In this document: piece by piece, positions 1 to 5,502 of the stretch | How the letters are laid out: each line of letters opens with the position of its first letter | Numbering within the stretch: the first letter of the stretch is position 1 | DNA from: an uncultured Collinsella sp. | GTDB taxonomy: Bacteria; Actinomycetota; Coriobacteriia; Coriobacteriales; Coriobacteriaceae | Reading direction: 5' to 3' | Length of the DNA: 5,842 nt | NCBI GenBank assembly: GCA_900557505.1 | Contig: USTC01000089.1 | Coordinates: 1 to 5,842, forward strand | The notes under the pieces: model-generated | What the model saw: only the letters and a program-made list of their open reading frames with translations | Told to the model about the DNA's origin: nothing | Database searches by the model: none | Program-made: the position numbers and the translations under genes

Positions 1-87
1 CGGCGCTTCGCGCCTGCTGCCCGAGGTGACTTTGGGGTCGATTGGGGTTGTCTGCACAATTCGCGGTATTATGGTGCGGAGTTTTGA
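1..87 (+). CDS. Possible 3' tail of an upstream gene (partial, unidentified)
   Basis: Frame 1 is open from the window edge and ends in TGA at 85-87, giving 28 residues that end ...NSRYYGAEF. The stop lies directly against the Shine-Dalgarno AAAGGAG of the next gene, the usual spacing of co-transcribed genes, and this is the main reason to list it. I do not recognise the peptide. Frame 2 is also open over the same bases and would run to 166 inside ogt, so the reading frame is uncertain. The stretch could equally be non-coding: a TATTAT at 67-72 could be a -10 box for ogt, though no good -35 box lies at the right distance. Confidence 0.25.
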   Translation, partial: RRFAPAARGDFGVDWGCLHNSRYYGAEF

Positions 88-93
88 AAGGAG
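87..93 (+). promoter_or_regulatory. Ribosome binding site of ogt
   Basis: AAAGGAG lies six bases before the GTG at 100. This strong Shine-Dalgarno fixes the GTG as the start codon of the alkyltransferase; no ATG in frame is as well placed. Confidence 0.85.
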
Positions 94-99
94 CCGCTG

Positions 100-678
100 G
101 TGGTCACGACGACGTTTGCTTCGCCTTTGGGCGAAATCTTGCTTGCCGCTGATGGCCGCGGTCTGACGGGGCTTTGGTTTGAGGGTCAGGAGCACTTTGG
201 CTCTACGCTGCTCAAAGAGGATGCGGAGTATGTCGTAGGTGCCGATGCGGTTTCTGGTACCGGTGGGATGTCTTCGGTGAGTCCGGCAAATGGCGCGGCT
301 TCTTCGGTGCTTGAGCGTTCTTGGGCCTGGCTGAATGCTTATTTTGCGGGGCAGGAGCCTCGGTTTACGCCGCCGTTGCATATGATTGGCACGGCGTTTC
401 AGCGTGAGGTTTGGTTTGAGCTGCTTTCTATCCCGCGTGGCGAGGTCGCTACGTATGGTGAGATTGCCCAGCGTGTTGCGGCTCGACATCGTGTGCCGGG
501 AAACGAGGCTCCCGTTGTGTCCCCGCGTGCCGTGGGGGCTGCGGTTGCACGCAATCCCATTTCGATTATCGTGCCGTGCCATCGCGTGGTTGCCGCCGAT
601 GGCTCACTTAACGGATATGCCGGCGGGCTCGATCGCAAGGAGTGGCTGCTTCGGCTTGAGGGCGCGTACGAGGAGTGA
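100..678 (+). CDS. ogt: Methylated-DNA--[protein]-cysteine S-methyltransferase (O6-alkylguanine-DNA alkyltransferase)
   Basis: A cytoplasmic suicide repair protein of 192 residues that moves the alkyl group from O6-alkylguanine (or O4-alkylthymine) in DNA to its own cysteine. The family signature PCHRVV is at residues 159-164 with acceptor Cys160. His161 and Glu181 (in RKEWLL) complete the expected Cys-His-Glu network. Residues 98-122 (TAFQREVW...YGEIA) form the DNA-binding part with Tyr119, and Arg143 of RAVGAAVARNP fits the base-flipping arginine finger. The N-terminal part (1-90) is a weaker Ogt-type ribonuclease-like domain. Two stretches look longer than usual: about 45-68, rich in Gly/Ser/Ala, and about 128-141 between the recognition helix and Arg143. 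There is no Ada-type metal-binding domain, so it is a repair enzyme rather than the Ada regulator. The GTG start is set by AAAGGAG. It may be the last gene of an operon entering from the left. Confidence 0.95.
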   Translation: MVTTTFASPLGEILLAADGRGLTGLWFEGQEHFGSTLLKEDAEYVVGADAVSGTGGMSSVSPANGAASSVLERSWAWLNAYFAGQEPRFTPPLHMIGTAFQREVWFELLSIPRGEVATYGEIAQRVAARHRVPGNEAPVVSPRAVGAAVARNPISIIVPCHRVVAADGSLNGYAGGLDRKEWLLRLEGAYEE

Positions 679-687
679 CGCTCGAGT

Positions 688-819
688 ACTTTGCCTGTAG
701 TAGCCGACTTCGACCAAAGCTCGCTCGAGTTCGCTTTGATCAGAGCACTTAAGACCCTTGTTTCCTGTCAATAGTGCTATCTGTTTGTTGATGGATATCC
801 ACGACTTCTGGTATTTCAT
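688..819 (-). pseudogene. N-terminal remnant of an Abi_2/AbiF-family protein
   Basis: From ATG at 819, about 44 codons on the minus strand resemble the start of Abi_2-type (AbiD/AbiF) proteins: KSWISINKQIALL at residues 5-17, then GL, and LERALVEVGYYR at 31-42, where the family usually reads ...L..iGYYRLSGYW. The match fails after YYR-Q-S near base 688; the frame runs on only into the antisense of ogt (to 604) without resemblance. Family members are roughly 250-350 residues and carry an RxxxxH HEPN nuclease motif in the C-terminal half; none of that is present, so no activity is expected. AAGAGG at 830-825 is a good ribosome binding site five to six bases from the ATG, so the start region is intact. 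The break falls about ten bases from the ogt stop, suggesting a deletion that removed most of the gene. The identification is from memory of the family pattern. Confidence 0.65.
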
Positions 820-821
820 TT

Positions 822-870
822 AAGCCTCTTGATATAAAAAGAGCTGGAGTTGCGCATCGTTGAGAGGCTT
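822..870 (-). promoter_or_regulatory. Ribosome-binding-site region complementary to the RNA loop
   Basis: On the minus strand AAGCCTCT (870-863, in the hairpin loop) is perfectly complementary to AGAGGCTT (829-822), which contains the AGAGG ribosome binding site of the abi remnant. Pairing within one transcript, or between the short RNA and a read-through mRNA, would hide the translation start. Eight matched bases over such a short distance could occur by chance, but the coincidence with the start signal is notable. Confidence 0.4.
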
Positions 871-877
871 TCCAGCT
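836..877 (-). terminator. Hairpin plus T-tract in the abi leader (terminator or attenuator)
   Basis: A perfect 7-bp stem (877-871 with 848-842) is followed after one C by five T at 840-836, read on the minus strand. The stem is short with a large loop, so termination would probably be partial, letting some transcripts run into the downstream ORF. Confidence 0.5.
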
Positions 878-884
878 TTAGAGA
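836..884 (-). ncRNA. Candidate ~50-nt terminated RNA upstream of the abi remnant (AbiF-associated RNA type)
   Basis: A transcript starting near 884, below the promoter at 917-891, would fold into a stem AGCTGGA (877-871) / TCCAGCT (848-842) with a 22-base loop and end in CTTTTT (841-836). That gives a small hairpin RNA of about 50 bases ending just before the abi ribosome binding site. Promoter, short RNA, leaky terminator, then a toxin-like gene is the order used by RNA-antitoxin systems, and a conserved RNA next to abiF-type genes has been described (recalled, not checked). The loop also carries AAGCCTCT, complementary to the ribosome binding site. It could instead be only the attenuated leader of the old abi mRNA. 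Confidence 0.5.
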
Positions 885-890
885 CATAAA

Positions 891-917
891 ATTATAAGAT
901 ACGATGACCTGCGTCAA
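891..917 (-). promoter_or_regulatory. Promoter for the abi RNA and remnant
   Basis: On the minus strand TTGACG (917-912) and TATAAT (896-891) match the sigma-70-type boxes at 5/6 and 6/6. The 15-base spacer is shorter than the usual 17. Transcription would start near 884 and run leftward into the hairpin and the remnant. Confidence 0.55.
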
Positions 918-989
918 GGAAGCTGCCAGATGACCTTGGAGCGGCTGATTGCCTGGCCTAAAACCTGATGCGCGGAACGGCGCCCAACG

Positions 990-1628
990 CTATTCAGCGC
1001 GCTTGATAGGATGACGAACCACAGTCTTAAGTTTCTCCGGTGCACATTTGCGTGGATCGGAGAGATAGATTTCGTGATGTAAACGGGAGTCTGAGAAGTC
1101 GGGGACATAGCCCTGCTCGGTCATTAATTCATGCATAGCGTTTACGGTCGCCGGTTCGTTGTCGTAGGGCCCGGTGTGCATGCATTGAACGCAGAGACCT
1201 TCGTCAACTTTAAGCAGCTCGACGGCAGAAAAGTCCAGTTTCTTTTTGGTCGTGGCTTCCGCGACTGCCCAGTCAAAGTCATCTTGGGTGACGAAATCGG
1301 GCAGGCGGATGCACGAGATAAAGTTGAAATCGTCCTTGCGTACATAGTCGATGTCGCCGCTCGGGGAGTCTTGCCACCAGAAACCCTCGAGCGGCGGTAC
1401 CACAAAGTCGAAATAGCCTTCGATACTCCTTGAGCCTTTCTTCGACATCTTGACGGTATAGGCGATGCCGTAAAGCAGCGGCAGGGCGTTTTGATACTCG
1501 CCACCTTCGGTATTTGGGTCGCCCTTTCCGCGAACGGCAACGTAGCTCATAGGCGGGACAGTTACGATACTCGGCTTGCTTGCAGGTTTGTAGAGCTCCT
1601 TGCATTCCTTCTTAAAGTCGAACGCCAT
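990..1628 (-). CDS. GyrI-like small-molecule-binding domain protein (COG4832-like)
   Basis: A 212-residue, single-domain soluble protein of the GyrI-like/SHS2-type ligand-binding family, in the version found as a free-standing protein without a DNA-binding domain. Visible family features are the N-terminal DFKKECKELYKP, the strand MSYVAVRGKGDPN (27-39), PLEGFWW (79-85), HTGPYDNEP (151-159) and the C-terminal LHHEIYLSDPRK...EKLKTVVRHPI (183-207). The length is normal and the ATG at 1628 is preceded by AGAAAGG (1643-1637) eight bases upstream. GyrI-like domains bind hydrophobic or cationic drug-like ligands; some members hydrolyse cyclopropanoid DNA-alkylating toxins, and E. coli GyrI/SbmC protects gyrase. 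Substrate and catalysis cannot be told from this sequence. A LexA-type box overlaps its likely promoter, suggesting SOS control. It is transcribed away from the ABC operon, and no clear terminator follows it before the abi promoter. Confidence 0.85.
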   Translation of the reverse strand: MAFDFKKECKELYKPASKPSIVTVPPMSYVAVRGKGDPNTEGGEYQNALPLLYGIAYTVKMSKKGSRSIEGYFDFVVPPLEGFWWQDSPSGDIDYVRKDDFNFISCIRLPDFVTQDDFDWAVAEATTKKKLDFSAVELLKVDEGLCVQCMHTGPYDNEPATVNAMHELMTEQGYVPDFSDSRLHHEIYLSDPRKCAPEKLKTVVRHPIKRAE

Positions 1629-1669
1629 GTTGGCCGCCTTTCTGCGAATTGGCCTGCTTAGATAGTGGA

Positions 1670-1680
1670 ATCATATCATA
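1670..1680 (-). promoter_or_regulatory. Likely -10 region of the GyrI-like gene
   Basis: The minus strand reads TATGATATGAT, two overlapping TATGAT boxes (1680-1675 and 1675-1670), each 5/6 to TATAAT. They lie 42-52 bases before the ATG. No good -35 hexamer is seen; at normal spacing it would fall inside or beside the palindrome at 1685-1698, as expected for a promoter repressed by a protein bound there. Confidence 0.5.
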
Positions 1681-1684
1681 GAAA

Positions 1685-1698
1685 CGAACAGCTGTTCG
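1685..1698. promoter_or_regulatory. LexA (SOS) box
   Basis: CGAACAGCTGTTCG is a perfect 14-bp palindrome and fits the Gram-positive SOS consensus CGAACRNNYGTTYG (actinobacterial GAAC-N4-GTTC) at every fixed position. It lies 57 bases before the ATG of the GyrI-like gene, at the place of its -35 region. The nearest + strand gene begins 200 bases away, so the GyrI-like gene is the likely target: LexA would repress it until DNA damage. Confidence 0.8.
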
Positions 1699-1820
1699 AA
1701 TGATTTGGCTGACAGATAGAGATGCGTGCGTTGTGTTTGGCGGTCGGCCTGACCCCGTTGATGATTTCTCTGCCTCCCCGGCGCCTCATCTATAGCTGCC
1801 GTTTCCCCATATAAAACCTG

Positions 1821-1845
1821 CCAAAATAAACCTGTCCCTTTTTGG
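1821..1845. repeat. Short imperfect palindrome, possible repeat relic
   Basis: CCAAAA (1821-1826) and TTTTGG (1840-1845) flank AAACCTGTCCC. The string AAATAAACCTGTCCCTTTTT resembles short sequences I recall near Y1 (IS200/RAYT-type) transposase genes in unrelated bacteria. No transposase is present here, so this is at most a relic, and the resemblance may be chance. Confidence 0.25.
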
Positions 1846-1884
1846 TCGGTGGGAAATGGGTAATACTAAAGAGTTATCCGACCA
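1843..1884 (+). promoter_or_regulatory. Inverted repeat in the leader of the ABC transporter operon
   Basis: TGGTCGG (1843-1849) and CCGACCA (1878-1884) form a perfect 7-bp inverted repeat with a 28-base loop, ending 15 bases before the ATG at 1900 and touching the weak ribosome binding site AGATGGG (1884-1890). As RNA it would fold next to the translation start; as DNA it is too widely spaced for an ordinary dimer operator. I see no convincing promoter hexamer pair between 1699 and 1899; TAATAC at 1861-1866 is the best -10 candidate but lacks a spaced -35. Confidence 0.35.
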
Positions 1885-1899
1885 GATGGGAATTGATCG

Positions 1900-2601
1900 A
1901 TGGCCTATATCGAATTCAAAGACGTCATCAAAGCATACGGCGAGGGTGACGCCCGCATTCATGCACTCGACGGCGCAAGCTTTACGGTCGAGCGCGGCGA
2001 GCTCGCCATCATTTTGGGTGCTTCGGGTGCCGGCAAGACCACGGCTCTCAACATTCTGGGCGGCATGGATACGGTAACCTCCGGAACTGTGACGGTGGAC
2101 GGGCGCGACGTGAGCTCTGCCAACGAGGCACAGCTCGTGGAATACCGCCGCGCCGACGTCGGCTTTGTCTTTCAGTTCTACAATCTGGTCCCCAACCTGA
2201 CGGCGCTCGAAAACGTCGAGCTTGCAGCGCAAATCTGCCCCGATTCACTCGATGCCGAACAGACGCTTCGCCAGGTTGGCCTGGGCGAGCGCCTGGGCAA
2301 CTTTCCGGCACAGCTTTCGGGTGGCGAGCAGCAGCGCGTGTCCATCGCCCGCGCACTGGCTAAGAACCCCAAGCTGCTTTTGTGCGACGAGCCTACGGGT
2401 GCGCTCGACTACAAAACCGGCAAGCAGATCTTGCAGTTGCTGCAGGACACTTGCCGCAAGCAGGGCATTACGGTCATTATCATCACCCACAACTCCGCAC
2501 TGGCGCCCATGGCCGATCGCCTGATCCGCTTTAAGAGCGGCCGCGTGGAGAGCGAGACGGTCCAGCAAAATCCCGTGCCTATCGAGACGATCGAGTGGTA
2601 G
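1900..2601 (+). CDS. ABC transporter ATP-binding protein (MacB/LolD-like)
   Basis: The 233-residue cytoplasmic ATPase that drives the adjacent FtsX-type permease. All nucleotide-binding motifs are present: Walker [10 protein letters not shown] (40-48, Lys46), Q-loop Gln92 in FQFYNLVP, signature LSGGEQQR (139-146), Walker B KLLLCDEP with catalytic Glu164, D-loop GALD (167-170) and H-loop His197. [13 protein letters not shown] after the Q-loop is typical of the MacB/LolD/BceA group, whose members drive conformational change in the permease for efflux or extraction from the membrane rather than classical import. ATG at 1900 has only a weak ribosome binding site (AGATGGG); the ATG at 1856 is in another frame. 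The stop overlaps or nearly touches the permease start, so the two are co-translated. The specific substrate is unknown. Confidence 0.93.
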   Translation: MAYIEFKDVIKAYGEGDARIHALDGASFTVERGELAIILGASGAGKTTALNILGGMDTVTSGTVTVDGRDVSSANEAQLVEYRRADVGFVFQFYNLVPNLTALENVELAAQICPDSLDAEQTLRQVGLGERLGNFPAQLSGGEQQRVSIARALAKNPKLLLCDEPTGALDYKTGKQILQLLQDTCRKQGITVIIITHNSALAPMADRLIRFKSGRVESETVQQNPVPIETIEW

Positions 2602-2606
2602 CGCCC

Positions 2607-5372
2607 ATGGACCAGGATCGCCAAAACAGCCAAAACCACGATACGGAGCACACGGGTCGCGATCGGGAGTTCGCGACCTACCGTACTGCCCAAAGCTCAA
2701 ACGATATGGTGCCGACGGTTTTTCGCCGTGGCATCTACCGCACGATTCGCGGCAGCCTCAAACGTTTCTTGTCTATCGTCGTGATCACCGCGCTCGGCGT
2801 GAGCGTGATGTGCGGCCTCAAGGCGGGCTGCGAGGACCTGTGCGATTCGGTCGACGCCTATTTTGATCAGCAGAATGTCTATGACATCAACGTGCAGTCG
2901 ACCTATGGCCTTACGCGCGACGATCTTGCGGCTATCCAAGAGGTCGACGGCGTCGAGACGGCCGAGGGCATCTACACCGAGACCGCCTACACCGCCGTGG
3001 GCACAACGCGCGAACGCGTGGTCGTGCAGAGTCTCTCCAAGGAGAACATCGATCAACCGGTGTTGGTGAGCGGCGATTTGCCCGAGAGCGCCGATGAAGT
3101 CGCGGTGACTTCGAAGTTCCTGAAGGCTTCGGGCAAAAAGCTCGGCGATACGGTGAGTTTTGCCGCCAATGACGCGAGCTCGTCCAACCAAAGTGCCAAG
3201 GATCAGTTTGCCGCGGGCGATTACACCATTACGGCCGAGGTCCTCGATCCTACCGACGTGAGCTCCGACTCGACAGTCAACGCCTTTCGCGCTGCTTCGG
3301 CTGCGGACTATAAGTTCTATGTGAGCGAGGATGCCGCGACATCTTCTTCCTACTCCGCAGTCCACGTGATCGTCGAGGGAGCCAAGAGTCTTAACTCCTA
3401 TTCAGATGCCTACACGACAAAGATCAACGAGGTTAAAGGCAACATCGAGAAGATCCGCGAGGGGCGTGAGAAGGCGCGCGCTCAGGAACTGACGGTCGAC
3501 ACGCCGGCAAGCTTGGATGCGGCCGAGCGCCAGGCGAATATGCTCTTTGGGATTGAGCAGGACAACATCAATCGCATGGCCGAGGGCAGCGACGAGCGTG
3601 CGCAGGCGCAAGCCGACCTGGACCAGCGCCGTGCCGCCGCCGACCAGCAGTTTGCCGATGCCCGCGCCGAGCTCTCTGACCTTGGTGAATGCACCTGGTA
3701 CATCCAGGACCGCGGCAATATCGCAAGCTACTCGAGCGTGGAGAGCGATAGCTCGTCAATTGAGGCCATCGCCACGGTGTTCCCGTTCATCTTCTTTATC
3801 GTCGCCGTGCTCATCAGCCTCACCACCGCCACGCGTATGGTCGAGGAGGAGCGCACGCTTATTGGCCTGTACAAAGCGCTCGGCTATTCGCGCGGGCGTA
3901 TTCTGTCCAAATACGTGGACTATGCGCTGTGGGCTTGTCTGATCGGCGGCGTGCTCGGCAACATCATCGGATTTGTGGGCCTGCCGCTGTTCCTGTTTAC
4001 GGTGTTCGACGACATGTACTCACTGCCCCAGATGCTGCTTTCGTACGACATCGTGTCGTCGCTCGTGTCGGTGGCGCTGTTTGCCGTGGGCGTGGTGGGC
4101 GCCACGATTATCGCCTGCCGCCACGAGATGGCCGAGACCCCGGCCTCGCTTATGCGTCCCAAGGCCCCGCGCGCTGGCTCGCGCATCTTGCTCGAGCGCA
4201 TCGGCTTTATCTGGCGCCGCATGGGCTTTTTGAACAAGGTCGCTGCACGCAACCTATTCCGCTATAAAAAGCGCGCCTTTATGACCATCTTTGGCATCGC
4301 GGGTTGCACCGCGCTTGTGATCTGCGGTATGGGTATTCGCGACACGTCGGTCGCGCTTTCGCCCAAGCAGTATGGGCATATCACGCGCTATGACTTGCTG
4401 GCGGTCGCCAACCCCGATGACTTTACGCAGACGTGCGCGGCGTTGGATGAGCGCAGCGCGGCCAATGATTCCAACGTGACCGTAACTTCGACGCTGCCGA
4501 TCATGACTGACAACGTTACCTTTACGTTTGGCGGCAAGAGCGAGACCGTGCAGCTGATCGTGGTGCCCGATGACCGCATGAACGATCTGGACGACTACGT
4601 GTGCCTCGAGGACGAGTCCAAAGAGCCGCTATCCTTGCGTGACGGAGATGTGTACCTGAGCAAGAGTTCACAGCTGGTGCTGGGGATTCAACCGGGCGAT
4701 ACGGCGCACGTCCAGGATTCGTCGCTCAACGTAGCCAAGGTCAAAGTCAGCGACATTTCGCTCAACTATCTGGGCAACACGCTTTACATGACGCAGGGCA
4801 CCTATGAGCGCGCGTTCGGCCGAAGCGCGCGTCTTAACGGCATCTTTGTGCTGCTTAAGGGTTCATCTTCTGACCAGATTGCGTTTAGCAAGAAGCTTAA
4901 AAGCGACGGTTGGCTCACCATCTCGAGCACGGCCGAACATTGGGAAAACTATGAGGCGAACTTTACTATCATCAATTCCGTCGTGGTGCTCGTGACCTTT
5001 ATGGCGGCGTGCCTGTCGTTTGTGGTGGTGTTTACGCTGTCCAACACGAATATCTCCGAGCGCGAGCGCGAGCTGGCGACCATCAAGGTGCTGGGCTTCC
5101 GCCGTGGCGAGGTGCACCACTACGTCAACAAGGAGACGTTGATCCTCACGGCGATTGGCACCGCACTGGGCGTGCCGCTGGGTGGCCTGCTTGCCGAGAG
5201 CTTTACGTACATCCTGCAGATGCCGTCGCTGTACTTTGACGTCGAAGTCGAGCCGCTGAGCTACGTGCTTGCCGTGGTGCTTTCCTTCGGCTTTACGATC
5301 ATCGTCAACCTCGCCACCAACCGAACGCTCAACAAGATCGACATGGTCGGCGCCCTCAAGAGCGCCGAGTAA
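2607..5372 (+). CDS. FtsX-like ABC transporter permease, two-domain, with external coiled coil
   Basis: The membrane partner of the preceding ATPase. ATG at 2607 gives 921 residues; an in-frame GTG at 2595, overlapping the ATPase stop, would give 925, and neither has a strong ribosome binding site. Numbering below uses the longer form. A charged cytoplasmic tail (1-55) leads to TM1 (~58-76), a large external domain (~77-390) with an Ala/Glu/Arg-rich predicted coiled coil (~275-362) ending in WYIQDR (368-373), and FtsX module 1 (TM at ~393-412, 441-468, 487-507). Then come a linker, TM5 (~560-580), a second external domain (~585-785) and FtsX module 2 (~791-815, 848-868, 886-906). EEERTLIGLYKALGYSRGRI (417-436) and ERERELATIKVLGFRRGEV (822-840) are duplicated coupling segments that would touch the ATPase. 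The layout matches large FtsX permeases of gut bacteria, where the coiled coil is usually longer. Export or membrane extraction is likely; the substrate is unknown. Confidence 0.9.
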   Translation: MDQDRQNSQNHDTEHTGRDREFATYRTAQSSNDMVPTVFRRGIYRTIRGSLKRFLSIVVITALGVSVMCGLKAGCEDLCDSVDAYFDQQNVYDINVQSTYGLTRDDLAAIQEVDGVETAEGIYTETAYTAVGTTRERVVVQSLSKENIDQPVLVSGDLPESADEVAVTSKFLKASGKKLGDTVSFAANDASSSNQSAKDQFAAGDYTITAEVLDPTDVSSDSTVNAFRAASAADYKFYVSEDAATSSSYSAVHVIVEGAKSLNSYSDAYTTKINEVKGNIEKIREGREKARAQELTVDTPASLDAAERQANMLFGIEQDNINRMAEGSDERAQAQADLDQRRAAADQQFADARAELSDLGECTWYIQDRGNIASYSSVESDSSSIEAIATVFPFIFFIVAVLISLTTATRMVEEERTLIGLYKALGYSRGRILSKYVDYALWACLIGGVLGNIIGFVGLPLFLFTVFDDMYSLPQMLLSYDIVSSLVSVALFAVGVVGATIIACRHEMAETPASLMRPKAPRAGSRILLERIGFIWRRMGFLNKVAARNLFRYKKRAFMTIFGIAGCTALVICGMGIRDTSVALSPKQYGHITRYDLLAVANPDDFTQTCAALDERSAANDSNVTVTSTLPIMTDNVTFTFGGKSETVQLIVVPDDRMNDLDDYVCLEDESKEPLSLRDGDVYLSKSSQLVLGIQPGDTAHVQDSSLNVAKVKVSDISLNYLGNTLYMTQGTYERAFGRSARLNGIFVLLKGSSSDQIAFSKKLKSDGWLTISSTAEHWENYEANFTIINSVVVLVTFMAACLSFVVVFTLSNTNISERERELATIKVLGFRRGEVHHYVNKETLILTAIGTALGVPLGGLLAESFTYILQMPSLYFDVEVEPLSYVLAVVLSFGFTIIVNLATNRTLNKIDMVGALKSAE

Positions 5373-5395
5373 CCTGTCCTGGGATTCAAGTTCTA

Positions 5396-5428
5396 GCGAG
5401 CTGCCGACGCGCTCGCAGCAGCATTTTT
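5396..5428 (+). terminator. Weak terminator candidate after the permease
   Basis: GCGAGC (5396-5401) pairs with GCTCGC (5411-5416), 24 bases after the permease stop. Five T follow at 5424-5428, seven bases after the stem, which is far for a classic terminator. An alternative GCTGC/GCAGC stem ends closer to the T-run. Confidence 0.4.
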
Positions 5429-5433
5429 GCATA

Positions 5434-5477
5434 AACCGCACCGAAAAATGCATATTTCGGCAGGGCGGTTGCTTTTT
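5434..5477 (+). terminator. Probable intrinsic terminator of the ABC operon, with palindromic core
   Basis: An outer stem AACCGC (5434-5439) / GCGGTT (5465-5470) encloses an inner stem CCGAAA (5441-5446) / TTTCGG (5455-5460) around ATGCAT, and GC then TTTTT (5473-5477) follows. The inner 20 bases are palindromic at 18 of 20 positions. A long hairpin directly followed by a T-run 60-105 bases past the permease stop fits termination on the + strand. The near-perfect DNA symmetry also allows a protein-binding site. Confidence 0.6.
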
Positions 5478-5502
5478 GCCCACAGGTACCCCAGGGGGCG
5501 CC

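Noticed and set aside
2..166. Frame 2 as the upstream gene's end
   Set aside because: It would overlap the start of ogt by 67 bases, whereas frame 1 stops exactly at the ogt ribosome binding site; neither is certain.
604..687. Continuation of the abi remnant frame into ogt
   Set aside because: After the YYR-Q-S point the translation is simply the antisense of ogt and shows no Abi resemblance.
1629..1899. Shared divergent promoter, with the SOS box also controlling the ABC operon
   Set aside because: The box is about 200 bases from the ATPase start and no + strand promoter could be placed next to it.
1856..2077. ATG at 1856 as start of a small + strand gene
   Set aside because: It is in a different frame from the ATPase, overlaps it out of frame and has no recognisable content.
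1786..2232. Minus-strand open frame of 148 codons
   Set aside because: It is antisense to the start of the ATPase, whose motifs are unmistakable.
2697..3365. Minus-strand open frame of 222 codons
   Set aside because: It lies wholly inside the permease, which has clear family features on the + strand; long antisense frames are expected in GC-rich genes.
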